Part shown: piece after piece, positions 14,810 to 24,900 of the stretch
Layout: every line of letters begins with the position of its first letter
Position numbering within the stretch: the first letter of the stretch is position 1
Source: Lamellibrachia columna
Taxonomy: Eukaryota > Annelida > Polychaeta > Sabellida > Siboglinidae
Reading direction: 5' to 3'
Assembly (NCBI GenBank): GCA_963662155.1
Contig: OY759261.1
Location: forward strand, 65,143,917 to 65,207,916
Length of the DNA: 64,000 nucleotides
The notes under the pieces: model-generated
The model's database searches: none
Seen by the model: only the letters and a program-made list of their open reading frames with translations
Told to the model about the DNA's origin: nothing
Position numbers and translations under genes: made by a program

Positions 14810-14927
14810 GATTCATAGTAATCTCGGCCTTTCCGGATCTCGGCTCTAATGATCTCGGCCTGTTTTTGTGATCTCGGCCTGCTCGGTGGTGATATCGGCC
14901 TGGTCTCTAGTGATCTCGGCCTCGTGT
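14810..14927 (+). repeat. Left inverted terminal repeat of tandem GATCTCGGCCT units
   Basis: Six or so ATCTCGGCC-type units at 10-25 bp spacing. The last, GGTCTCTAGTGATCTCGGCC, matches the opposite arm exactly. Confidence 0.85.
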
Positions 14928-15339
14928 TACAATACACAAATAAGAGTGTTTATGGATAGGGCATGTAATGTTACGATAGGCGTATGGATGGTCGTTACGT
15001 CACAAGTCACATATGTCCTAGAAAATATGTAACACATTTGGAACGTTATGTCACAAAACGCTTGGACGATTTGTCAAAATTTATTTTAAGTTTTTATTTG
15101 TTGTTCACGCACTGAACATAAATCGGTGATTATCTGTTATAATGTTGGCAGGCATTCTGCCGTATATCTGCGCAACGTTGCCTGTTATCGCCCATCGTCG
15201 AGCGCTATAGATGGTACTCGCACTGTATAATTCGTCGAAATCAAATACTGATATACAAAGACTAATGGAACATACCTGTAACAAAGACTAATGGAGTACA
15301 CTAACATTACAGAATAATGGAACACACTAATATGAAAGA

Positions 15340-15342
<3 letters not shown>

Positions 15343-15415
<73 letters not shown>
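15343..15415. repeat. (TA)n microsatellite
   Basis: About 36 TA units inside the Mutator-type element. Confidence 0.95.
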
Positions 15416-15417
<2 letters not shown>

Positions 15418-15621
15418 AACAATAAAGGAAAATGTCACATTAGTATAATGCATTAATGTTAAATGTGGATAGGATACGCACTAATACAGAACATGTCTAC
15501 ATAGAACATATAATGTCTAAGTACTAATAATTACAATCTTGTCTTGACACATTGAAGAAAGCACTATTTTTAAACTTAAAAAGACACTTATATGGTTGTC
15601 CCTATGTAAATAATAAAATCT

Positions 15622-16157
15622 TCATGATGAGCCGCCTGTCTTGTTTGTGTCTTCAGTGACAGACTCATAGGGTCCAGGTGTTACGTCTGCTATGCTGTCT
15701 TCTTGGAGAACCCTTGGCTCTTGCATTGGTGGAAGGGTCAGCTCCATGTCAGCATTATTCTGAAACAAAAATCGTATTTTTTATCACCATCTCATTGTTA
15801 ATGCCCGTTGCTTCAATAACCCATTAATTTCCATCTACTACAATACGTCGATTATGTAGCTGGTAGTGGATGCATATTATTATAACATACTGACTCTACC
15901 TATAAGTATGGGAATTTGTAAGATGTGTTTAAGAAATTCAATGTCGCATTGTTGGCTTCACAGACAATGAAAGCCGCTCACATCTTTTTGATGTACTTCT
16001 ATATTACCTCACCTTACCTGTGGTGCGATCTGCATGTCATCGGCTGCCTTCATGGGTTCCTCGTTGCCCAATGATGCGTCAAGGCACTCGATGCATCTCC
16101 AGTGGGGAAGGTCAACCGATCCCTTCACTAGATGCCTGTAAGTGGTTCTGCTCATAT
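15622..16157 (-). CDS. PHD-finger protein C-terminal exons (transposon-encoded), two exons
   Basis: Exon 1 (16157-16018) follows an acceptor ATTCGCAG and ends at donor GTAAGG. It reads MSRTTYRHLVKGSVDLPHWR then CIECLDASLG, the second half of a PHD finger (after H-x2-C; ends W-R-C-x2-C). Exon 2 (15759-15622) follows acceptor TTTGTTTCAG in phase 0 and encodes an acidic, low-complexity tail of 45 residues ending GGSS and a TGA stop. Splice signals and frame agree across the intron. The first half of the finger must come from an upstream exon; a candidate with CSDCIVKWIHRRF lies at about 16500-16400 but does not join in frame with an obvious donor. No transposase is joined to it. Such PHD fingers are common in animal DNA transposons and LINE ORF1s. 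The function is unknown, perhaps chromatin targeting. Confidence 0.6.
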
Positions 16158-16389
16158 CTGCGAATTCAATAATACTAACATTACATTACTGTAAACAAAT
16201 TCTAAGATCTGGCGCGGCGGCTCTAGCTAGCGTCATTGTTCAACGCTAGGGTATACTTAATTAATTGTGGTGCATTTTCTATGTGCAGCCGTGGTTTGGC
16301 CGTATAGTTTATTTCATGTACAATAAAATTGAAAGGTGAATGGGAGCATTCAGATGAAGCACATTCACGCATTGCCAACCAGTACCTTT

Positions 16390-16510
16390 GTAGCATCTGT
16401 GATTAAGAAATCGGCGATGAATCCACTTCACAATGCAGTCACTGCACAATGCACATAAAGTCAATGCACATAAAAGGAAGACTGTTGTAGGATTTACTGG
16501 ATTGCAGTTG
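16390..16510 (-). pseudogene. Decayed PHD-finger segment
   Basis: The minus frame contains CALCSDCIVKWIHRRF and shortly after GTGWQCVNV. The spacing C-x2-C-x2-C-x3-W-x-H and W-x-C resembles a PHD finger in which the H-x2-C cysteine is Phe and the last cysteine Val. The similarity is pattern-based only. Confidence 0.35.
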
Positions 16511-17546
16511 TCTGAATGGGAGTGAAACATTGAATTGCATTGTTGGGCACGCATGAAAGCAGCCATTACTGTTTAACACAAGCTTGAATAAAGGGAAAGG
16601 TAGACACCATCCTCAGGAAGGGGAGACTAACAGAAACCTTCATCATGCTCAAGTTCCACATAAATTATATCGGTAAACCTATAATTGCTATATTGTCAGT
16701 AAACAACGCGTATGAAAAAATCTCGAAATAGATTTCAAGCATTGCATCTACTAATTGTCACTAGAACCTAAGCCTTCACTGTTGTATGTGCGGATGTGGT
16801 ATGTCCTCCTACTAAGAAGATCGTCGTCATCATCATCATCTAGTCGTCCGTAGAACTGGTCCAGCAAAACTCACAGATGATGATCGATATTGCGGTGCGG
16901 TGAAACGTTTGATATTTCTATCTACATCTATTTATATGTATTGTTCTACTTCTTATTGAATAAAGGATGGAGTTAGTTTATTGTTATTTTAATCCTAAAT
17001 GTCTTTAAGTAGTGGCTTGGACTGAAGTGACGCAAGATCTACTCAATTCCTCATTTCACACTTAAAGCATTCATGGGCAACCATGGGAAACGCGGCTAGT
17101 AGGGTATAATGGATTAACCTATTTTCAACGATTGTTATTCCTGTTGTCATAATCAAAGTGAAGCCATGTTTATTTAGAAACTGCTGATGTTCAAAGCTCT
17201 GTCTAATAGAATGGACATACAATGCTTCACATTTACAACAGCTGTCGATACGAGCCAGGATTCAATCAGTTGGAAACGTTGTGTAGATCAAAGACCATAG
17301 AAGCTTGCCTTCGTTGCAAACATATTATGTCCGTTATCATCGATATTTCTCTGTACAGTCTGTATTTTAAAATTAATTTAGCACACGAATTTCGGCTGAA
17401 AAGTTTATAGGCGGAAAATGGGGCATTCCGAGGACATATTGAATGAATTACAACTATTTCTAAGCCATAAACACAATTTTTTACAGAGACTATAGATACC
17501 TAACAATAAGTACATACAACTATAATTATTTCGAAGGCATAAACAC

Positions 17547-17645
17547 TCTTATTTATGTTTCGCAACACGAGGCCGAGATCACTAGAGACCAGGCCGAGAT
17601 CACTAAAACAGGCCGAGATCCCGAAAGGCCGAGATCACCGGCATC
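17547..17645 (-). repeat. Right inverted terminal repeat of tandem GGCCGAGATC units
   Basis: Inverted counterpart of the arm at 14810. It has four units and is therefore shorter than the left arm by about two. Confidence 0.85.
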
Positions 17646-17657
17646 GTTAATGTTCAT

Positions 17658-17996
17658 TTAACTAGTTAGGGAATAAGCCGCTGCGTCGTATTCAAGGGAG
17701 AATGTAGGGCACAGTAATTTTAGGTATGTATTATGTGAAAAAATCATATCATCTGACATAACTGCATCCGAGCAGGCATATTGGCAAGTTTGCCGGTAGA
17801 ACATGTTGGGCAGTGTAACTGTGGATGGCGGAAGGATTTTTATTATTTTTTTCGTAGTGCGTAGTAATACATGCAGAAATTCGTAAACATTGACGGGTAT
17901 GGCACGTTCAGGCATTTTACACGAAGCATACATAATGTAGCACATTAAAACAGATACAAATAGGTAGAATGATAACATGGAACATACGAATAACAA
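17658..17996 (-). repeat. Dispersed repeat family R1, copy 1, with conserved small ORF
   Basis: This stretch is homologous to 23580-23900 and 40398-40600 (see those entries). On the minus strand it carries an open frame beginning with ATG at 17915 (MPERAIPVNVYEFLHVLLR) and ending at 17658, 85 residues. Part of the 23.9-kb copy starts the same way (MAERAVPVNVDQFLHTLLR) but is interrupted. The protein is not recognised. The copy abuts the right target duplication of the Mutator-type element (17646-17654), so that element may have inserted next to it or into it. Confidence 0.6.
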
Positions 17997-18405
17997 AGCC
18001 TAATGAAACACACTAATATCAAAGACTAATAAATATGCAAAGAATGAAACTTTAATGAAAGTACTAATTTGAAACTTGGGTTAGGGTTACACACTAATAT
18101 ATCATTATCAATACTAAACAAAGTAACGTTGTCTGTCTGTCTACATAAAACATACTACCCAGTAATTTAAAACCTTAATATAACACATACTTTAATACAG
18201 CACACTACTTTAAAACCTTAATACATACTAATATAACATACTACCGTAATTTAAAACCTGAATATAACTAAGAATCCCATACTAATACAAAGCTAACCTA
18301 CATGGAACGCTGCGGGTAGTTTATGTATTTCAGGTAAGGTATGGTCAGGTTAGGTTAGGTAGCTAATAACATGCAATAGTTAGACCTGTACACCCGTTCA
18401 GTTTA
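17997..18405. other. AT-rich spacer, no gene recognised
   Basis: Short imperfect repetition of AATACTAATATAAC-like words. The GGTTAGGTTAGG words near 18347 are too few to call telomeric. Confidence 0.35.
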
Positions 18406-18411
18406 TTCCTC

Positions 18412-21400
18412 CATGTGGTCTGCTAGGTTGGAGAACTGCCGTAGATATTTTGATGTGCTTATCGTCCGGTCTTGTCGTTCATACAACGTCCACACTCCTT
18501 CAGTGCAGCCTGCTTCGTCATTGTCTTCTTGCTCTGGTAGCGGTAGAGTTTTCACTGCGCCACCAGACGCACCTGCAGAGGCAGCAGTGTTGCCTCCTGG
18601 TGCAGGGTCTGCACGAGGAGGTAGAGGTTCAAATGATCATGAGTGGCGTTGTGATTGAGACGGGAGTGCCACCCTTCAGCGTCGTAGTTGGTCCTTACTG
18701 ACCGCTTGAAGGTGGTCCACGATGCAGGGGGCCGACTGGAGCTGGTGATCCATGTCTTCAGCATATACTGAAGCAGTTTCTGCAGACTGTCGTCGTGGGG
18801 GGGGGCAGCATGCCTTCATCTCCATAAAGGCTGGCTCAATGTGTGTTGCTGGTAAGTTGGGTAGGGCCATCAGTTCCCCGATGTACGGCCTTTTTTCGAC
18901 GTGACATTAGCACAAAGCACAGGAGGACTTGTTTGATCGCATCCCCGGCCTTGATGAAGCTGTGGATGCTCACGAACTGCTGGAACGGCTCACGCACCAG
19001 CCGGAATGTCCCGTCCAAGAACCGGAGCCTGGACCTGGCGAGGTGTGACAGCTGTGTGGGAGTGGCGAACACCAGGTGACGCTCTCCATCCTCGGTGATG
19101 TTACATTGCATGGAATCACTTGGAATGTGTTCATGTTGAGCTGGAGGCAAACATAAATTACATCCTGTACAATGTAAGTAATCTGTCACGTACTGTAGAT
19201 ATTGTCAAGCACTATGATTATTTAAATAATATTAATATACAGCTAGCATTAGAAATCAGAATTATATGTAATTATTGATTGTTTATGCACACAAATCTAT
19301 ATCTATGATTTTTTTTTTCTGGATGGTATATTCACAATTTCTGCATTTCTATACAGACCGTGATTATATATGAATTACACAAAATATTAAAATTTTTACT
19401 TTATACACATCAAAATCTTTGTCAGCTGGGTTCTTCGGCCTCAGTTGTTATTTGGCACAGTTGGTGTAACGCTGCAGGTTTTGTTTTTTTTTGCAGCTCC
19501 TGATCTGTGGTTGGCAGATCTGCCAAAATGTCGGTCACCACCTTTCCAAACGACTGGTAGAGGTTCCTCCTTGCAGCTAGCTTCACCTTTAAAAAAAGTT
19601 ACATATAATTTGGGAGATAATAAGATAAGATGAAATTATAACGGTGTTATGCCAAGAAAGAAAAATGTGCTGTAAAAAATGCAACCAAATTGTTATGTAT
19701 CTTTCAAATGTAAATCAATTGTAGGGATTATGCCATTCTTAATGACTATATATATTTCAATATTCACTATGGATTTAGTATCTTACACGTTTACATGGAT
19801 TTGTTATATTAAACATTTCAAAGGAATTGATTAAAACAAAACTTACCATTTTCGTTGCTTTGCATTGAAGCAATGCCCCTGGATCCCCTGGGTGGTTGTG
19901 TCTGTGACGTTTTCCTCTCATGAATACATCACCCTGCTGACTCACAGTGGCAAAGCACTTGCGGGACACACGGGCGCTGCACATCCATGACGTCGTTGTT
20001 TTTCCAGAAAACTTCTTCGTGTATGTGAACCCTACTAAAGAGTCTACCAGCAGGTCTCCTCCTTTCTTTGATCCAGCAGTGACGATGTGGAATGTCGTCG
20101 GCTGGTCTTGTAGTATGATGTCTGGAAATGCATTTATCTCAAGGGATTGTTCTGCAACTTGGTCAGGAATATCGGACGGTGGTAAAGAAACATTAAACGA
20201 CATTCAGGCTGCTCAGAGGTGGAATGGAAATCAGTCAGATCGGCATTGATTTTGTGAAGCACAGCGAAGTGGTTTGGCTGGAAGTCACTTGGTCGCTGTG
20301 GCACTAGCATGGAGGACCATATGATGCTTATAGCAGGCGCTGCAGCTGTGGGGCTCCACGACCATAGACGTTCCTGGTCAGTGGGTCGGCAGTGAAGTAG
20401 ATGCTGGTGGTTGGCGGACAGTAGGACTCGACTCCAACGGAGAGAGCTGCACTGGCAGCAAACAGGAGCATCATCTCTGAATAGGAGCCAGGTGTAGTGA
20501 CATACTGCAGGAGGCATTTCATTGTAACCTGGGTCAAGTGGGTCATAGCAGCGAATGAGATAGTGTTGGTCCTCAGTCCCGAACAAGCCACGTGACAATG
20601 CAAGGGACAAGCAGTTGCCATCATCATTTACAGAGAGGGGTACGTGAGCGGAAAGCTTATTTGGCTGCAACATTTGCAGCACTGCGGTAGCGGCAGCATC
20701 CTCTATCCCAGGTGGTGTGTCAAAGGTGTGATGATGTGGCAGCTCAACTTTGTAGGTTTGTAGTAGTAGTCTCTCGCTGTGGGTGCAAGCTGTGGAAGCT
20801 CATCATTAAAAAACCTTCCATTGATTATTTCCATATCCGGATGCTTACATAATTCAATAAATTTGTAGCCATTGTTTACAATTCTATCTCAGTTATGCCT
20901 CACAATTCTATCCAAGTTATGTGTCACAATTCTATCTCAGTTATGTCTCACAATTCTAACACAAATGACGAAATGAGCATGAATCAACAAAGAATATACA
21001 TACCGCTTTAATGAAGCCTCAGTGTCATAGTTCCCATTGGTGAAGGCACAATAGCAACAAAGAAAATTGTATGTCTGATCCCAGGCAGACAGCATGTTAG
21101 CATCCACAAGAACACAGCGACTGCAAGAAGAATATATAATTATGTGTACACTTTCTAATAATTATATGTTAAATGTACATTGATTTTTTAAATGTACTTA
21201 ATGTTCACAAACATATATTTTGTACGTATTTATGACCTACTTTTGTTCAACCTTATTATTACAGATGAAATAAATTATTATATCATTATAAACATGTGAG
21301 GGATATAATCTGACAGCTAACAGTGTTCACAGACATGTAGTGAACATGTAGCTAGGGCTCTAATGTTGTTGTGTTGGTTCTAACAAAAACTCCAAATTCC

Positions 21401-21841
21401 TCACCTTGCAGTGTGGTAATTGTGTTCAATATGACAATGACACAGTTAGCCAAGTGATTGCATCAAATTATTAAAGTCAACTCTGCTCTGTTAATTAAAT
21501 ACCATATGGTGGACTTTTTGTTAGGCATAAATTATTAAATCCATCTCAACATATATTCCTAAAAGCGAGGTCATGCTTAACAAATATGATATAGATAGAT
21601 AGATATACTTTATTTTTGGAATGATATAAATCATACAAACATAAACGATAAGTAGAACAGTTGGTAAAATGGTATACAATTCCAGGTTGACAGCGGAGCC
21701 AATTATACTTAGATTTTCAGGATTTTTTATGTAGACAATAAAAACTTACCGATGCACCCATTTCAGACATGACGGACACTCTATGGAATTTGTTCCACAA
21801 CCCTTGTTGCAGATTCCACACTGATACTTTGAGGGTGCCAT
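18412..21841 (-). pseudogene. PHD-OTU-FLYWCH-MULE transposase gene, internally deleted
   Basis: Exon 1 (21841-21750) starts ATG and encodes CGICNKGCGTNSIECPSC LKWVHR; exon 2 (21120-21004) continues RC and FLCCYC, completing a C4HC3 PHD finger. Exon 3 (20883-19847) carries an OTU-like cysteine protease (NDDGNCLSLALSRGLFGTED with the catalytic D-x2-C; FQPNHFAVL with the terminal His) and a FLYWCH-type finger (WMCSARVSRKCFATVSQQG, KRHRHNHPG). Exon 4 (19586-19409) gives VKLAARRNLYQSFGKVV. Further exons give LVFATPTQLSHLARSRLRFL then DGTFRLVREPF, the first catalytic Asp of the MULE domain (19080-18880), and EGWHSRLNHNATHDHLNLYL, its C-terminal block (18690-18600), ending near 18412 with an acidic tail. 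The core between them is deleted, and frame shifts occur in exon 3 (two) and near 18840. Introns keep GT-AG sites. The copy is inactive. Confidence 0.8.
20875..20966. repeat. 25-bp tandem repeat covering a 3' splice site
   Basis: CACAATTCTATCTCAGTTATG recurs about every 25 bp, three full copies plus a partial one. On the minus strand each copy contains CTGAGATAG followed by AATTGT, the acceptor used by exon 3 of the MULE gene. Confidence 0.8.
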
Positions 21842-21842
21842 T

Positions 21843-22100
21843 GCGATTCACGATAGTTACATTTGGTAACACAAGATGATATTCAAAGTTCAAATTACGC
21901 GGTCAATTTCAAGATCAGATGTGATCATTCCCAGATATGATACTAACTTAAGAAGGAGATTGGGATGCATATGATTGATTGAATGAATTAAGGAATCACA
22001 AGAATAAGTGGGTGGAATTTGCTTAATGCACCTGTAGGAGCAGTGAGAGGGTTAACAACAATTGTTAGAAATCCCATTGTAAATAATCAAAGAATATTCG
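21843..22100. other. Upstream flank of the MULE gene
   Basis: No terminal inverted repeat matching a downstream flank of the MULE gene was found by eye. Confidence 0.3.
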
Positions 22101-22104
22101 AACT

Positions 22105-22335
22105 CACTCACTGTGATGTGCCTATTGTGAAGTCCATAGATCTTTTAACTTGTGCTCTAAGTATTAACCTTTAGCAATTGGTTTCCCATTGTGTTTGTTA
22201 GGAATGTGTGAAGGCCATGTGTGACTGCCACACTAGGAGTAATTGGGTTTGCAATCACAAAGTTATTTCACTGAGCAGCTATTGAGCACATTTAGTGAGT
22301 GAAGCCATTAAACTGCCAGATACCTTTCATGTCTT
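22105..22335 (+). repeat. Dispersed repeat R2, copy 1
   Basis: Shares GTGATGTGCCTA, TTTCACTGAGCAG, ATTGAGCA and GAGTGAAGCCATTAAACT, in the same order and spacing, with 22672-22850. The family is unidentified. Confidence 0.75.
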
Positions 22336-22379
22336 TCATGTTATCTGAGGCCACTGTTCCACAAGCATTAAAGGCATGA

Positions 22380-22560
22380 AAAGTTAATGTTGAAGAGGTT
22401 AGTAGATTTCTTGGATAATAATAATGTTTTATCTAAACATCATTTTGGATTTCGCAGAGACCATTCTACTACATTAGCGATTATTTTAATTATAGAAAAC
22501 ATTAGAAAATCTCTTCATAAGCCCATATGTGGTAAGGCAATTATATTATGCATATGTATT
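22380..22560 (+). pseudogene. LINE RT fragment (fingers/palm start)
   Basis: One open frame gives RLVDFLDNNNVLSKHHFGFR then RDHSTTLAIILIIENIRKSL, matching the block L-x-F-L-x-N-x-x-L-S-x-x-Q-FGFR-x-HST of jockey/CR1-group reverse transcriptases. The catalytic AFDT block is not reached before the homology ends. It lies between the two R2 repeats. Confidence 0.65.
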
Positions 22561-22671
22561 TCCCTATATTAGTTACACATAGTAACATGCTATTATTGGC
22601 ACAATTAAATTAGAAAAATATAAGAATGCAGCTGCTACTGTCCATATGTGCTCAGATCAATCTATTATATG

Positions 22672-22850
22672 GTGTGATGTGCCTACTTTGACGTCCATGC
22701 CTCTAGTATTAACAATTATTAACTTAACTGCCACACAGGGAATAATTGGCTTTCTAATGAATTATGGACATTATGTTTCACTGAGCAGATATTGAGCATA
22801 CTTGGAGTGAAGCCATTAAACTACCGGTGAACTACCAGATACCAGTCTTT
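22672..22850 (+). repeat. Dispersed repeat R2, copy 2
   Basis: Direct-orientation partner of 22105-22335, slightly shorter through internal deletions. Confidence 0.75.
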
Positions 22851-22859
22851 CAATTTATT

Positions 22860-22890
22860 AGATATATATATATATATTTATATATATACA
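22860..22890. repeat. (TA)n-rich tract
   Basis: Imperfect TA dinucleotide run. Confidence 0.8.
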
Positions 22891-23118
22891 TTACTTTAAG
22901 ATATATTTTGATTCATTTTGAACAAATATAATCTACAATAAAAAATACGGTGGAATTTATTACTTTTCAGCAATATAGCACACATCCGCCCAGCACACAT
23001 GCACGCACGCACAATTACACAACGTAACATATTATTCTGGGAATGCAAGTTCACGATGGCAGTTCGGACGCAGTGGCGCCACCTGGCGAATGACAAGAAC
23101 ACTGACATTTGAAACGAT

Positions 23119-23565
23119 GGCGGCACGGACCACAGTCACTTTTCCCATAGACGACCATTATACATACATTGAAAATTTATCCTACAATTTTTTTTTAATT
23201 CACAGCAAATAACAGACCCACTAAGACACCTGGTGTGTAAAATTCGTGAAAATGACATACCTCCTTTTCGTGCAAATTGCTTCAACGCATGACGCCCCTG
23301 CATTTCTGCCATGAAATTCCCTGGTTTCCAAAATATGAGTACATCCTGCCTAACAGCCACTGTGTCCTTACGCAACTGCTATACCAACTGACAAATGGCA
23401 TCATTTCAAAGCTCAGATGCCACTGTGCACAAAAACATCACATCCACTCACTCATCCACACAATTTTTGCTCTCACAAATAAACCCTAACTGCACAATTA
23501 ATTTTTTCCTTGGGATTCTTTATCGTTGTAATGGCGGATGCATTCTGACTGTGGTCCGTGCCCAG
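23119..23565. repeat. Inverted repeat pair around 410 bp of sequence
   Basis: GCACGGACCACAGTCA at 23121-23136 faces its exact inverse complement at 23548-23563. The enclosed sequence has no recognised coding capacity. It could be a small non-autonomous DNA element; no target duplication was established. Confidence 0.45.
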
Positions 23566-23579
23566 ATGGGATACAGAGA

Positions 23580-24070
23580 TTATGCCTCAGTTAGACTTCC
23601 GGGGTCATGCCTCAGTTACACTTCCTGGTGTGTTACAGTTACGAATGTAGGGCATAGTAATATTAACTATGTGTCATTTAAAAAAATCATATCTGATATA
23701 ACTGCATTTGAGCAGACACATTGGCAAGTTTGCTGGTAGAACATATTAGCAGTGTAACCGTGGATTTTTAGATGATTTCAATAGGCGGAAGGATTTTTTT
23801 GCCACAAGGCTCGTGTGCGCAGTAATGTATGCAGAAATTGGTCAACATTGACGGGTACGGCACGTTCAGCCATTTTAGAGTTAGAAATATGTGATTTTGA
23901 CAACACTCGACTAACATGTCATTGAGATGATGACAACGGCAGGAAAGAAGTTTCAGAATTTTTGATGGTTCCGTTTTCTTATAATCGTGCAAAACGTTAA
24001 CATGGCAGTAGGCTGAACCCTACAGCTGTAGGCTGAAACCTACAGCTGTAGGCTGAACCCTACAGCTGTA
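23580..24070 (-). repeat. Dispersed repeat family R1, copy 2, with 20-bp tandem tail
   Basis: Shares with copy 1 (17.7 kb) GTAGGGCA(T/C)AGTAAT, AAAAATCATAT, GGCAAGTTTGC(T/C)GGTAGAACAT, GGCGGAAGGATTTTT and AACATTGACGGGTA, in order. It ends in three tandem copies of GGCTGAACCCTACAGCTGTA (24010-24069). A further partial copy of the AACATTGACGGG part follows at 24330-24480. Confidence 0.75.
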
Positions 24071-24329
24071 CTTATTCTTCTTCCATTTGAGCTCATAACT
24101 CTTATGTTAGTCACATATAAATACGTTGCCAGAAAGCTTAATACACATGTATTTGATCAGAACAACGAGTTGTAAGCATAACCATGACATTTATAATTAT
24201 TTAGTACAACGCTTCTTTTTGTGACATAACGCTCCTTTTTGAGACATATCGTCCAGTTTGTGACATAAGCTTCTTGGGACATAATGTCTATAATTAAATT
24301 TTTCTGCTATGGGTTCATGAATTTTTTTC

Positions 24330-24480
24330 AACATTGACGGGCATCGCACGTGGGTGCGTTTTAAGAGCTGGAGGTATGTGATTTTGTCAGCATGTCAATG
24401 GGATGGCAGTTGCTGTGATTTTTTTAGTGGTCATGTTTCCTTATAATCAGGCCAAACGTTAACATAGCTACCATTGCAAT
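24330..24480 (-). repeat. Dispersed repeat family R1, partial copy 3
   Basis: AACATTGACGGGCA, TATGTGATTTTG and AAACGTTAACAT occur in the same order as at 23847-24003. Confidence 0.55.
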
Positions 24481-24657
24481 TTTGCACTGTGGTCTTACTT
24501 CTGCAGCAGGGTCTTGCACTGAAATTATTAAAGGTCATCTTGTTCTGTTTGCTGTTGCCGGGATCGGGGTGGGAGTCGCACGTCATATATGTTGTACATG
24601 AGCCCACACATGCTGGTGGACTGTTCATGTTTGTTACTTAATTGTGATGTTGTGATG

Positions 24658-24722
24658 TCAACAACCATCGGTTGCCTTCTTCAGGAGTTAAATTCATTTC
24701 CTGAAGGCAACCAATGGTTGTT
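24658..24722. repeat. Near-perfect stem-loop, about 26-bp stem, 13-nt loop
   Basis: The left arm TCAACAACCATCGGTTGCC plus TTCTTCAGGA pairs with TCCTGAAGGCAACCAATGGT plus TGTTGA, with one mismatch and a 3-nt bulge. It lies about 180 bp beyond the WDR12 stop codon, downstream of its polyadenylation signal. Whether it is transcribed is unknown. Confidence 0.8.
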
Positions 24723-24881
24723 GAAATTTTTTTTAAATGTATTAACTTTACTAGTGAAAAAAGAAAATTGATAATAAATGATTCTGCCAAGTTGTATCAA
24801 AAGGAAAATTTATATTCATTTATAAATGTTGGCTGTCTGTCCAAACATAAAGTGCCCACATACAACATTTCTCTGAGAATG

Positions 24882-24887
24882 TTTATT
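24882..24887 (-). promoter_or_regulatory. Polyadenylation signal of WDR12
   Basis: AATAAA on the minus strand lies 13 bases past the WDR12 stop codon (24903-24901), implying a very short 3' UTR. No better signal was seen within 200 bp. Confidence 0.6.
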
Positions 24888-24900
24888 CAACAAGATAATA

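Larger units (their letters stand above)
14810..17645. mobile_element. Mutator-type (FB/NOF/Rehavkus-like) element with tandem-repeat TIRs and 9-bp TSD
   Basis: The element starts GATTCATAGTAATCTCGGCC and its far end, reverse-complemented, starts GATGCCGGTGATCTCGGCC. The inverted arms run about 100-120 bp each (14810-14927, 17547-17645) and consist of tandem GATCTCGGCCT units ending in AAATAAGAGTGTTTATG. Outside both ends stands the same 9-mer, GTTAATGTT (14801-14809 and 17646-17654), an exact target-site duplication. The interior holds minus-strand PHD-finger exons (16.5-15.6 kb) but no recognisable transposase. From family knowledge, 9-bp TSDs are typical of Mutator-like elements, and ends built of minisatellites are known in the FB/NOF/Rehavkus branch; the assignment is inference. 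Confidence 0.8.

Noticed and set aside
18343..18362. GGTTAGGTTAGG as insect-type telomere repeat
   Set aside because: Two to three units, interspersed with other sequence.
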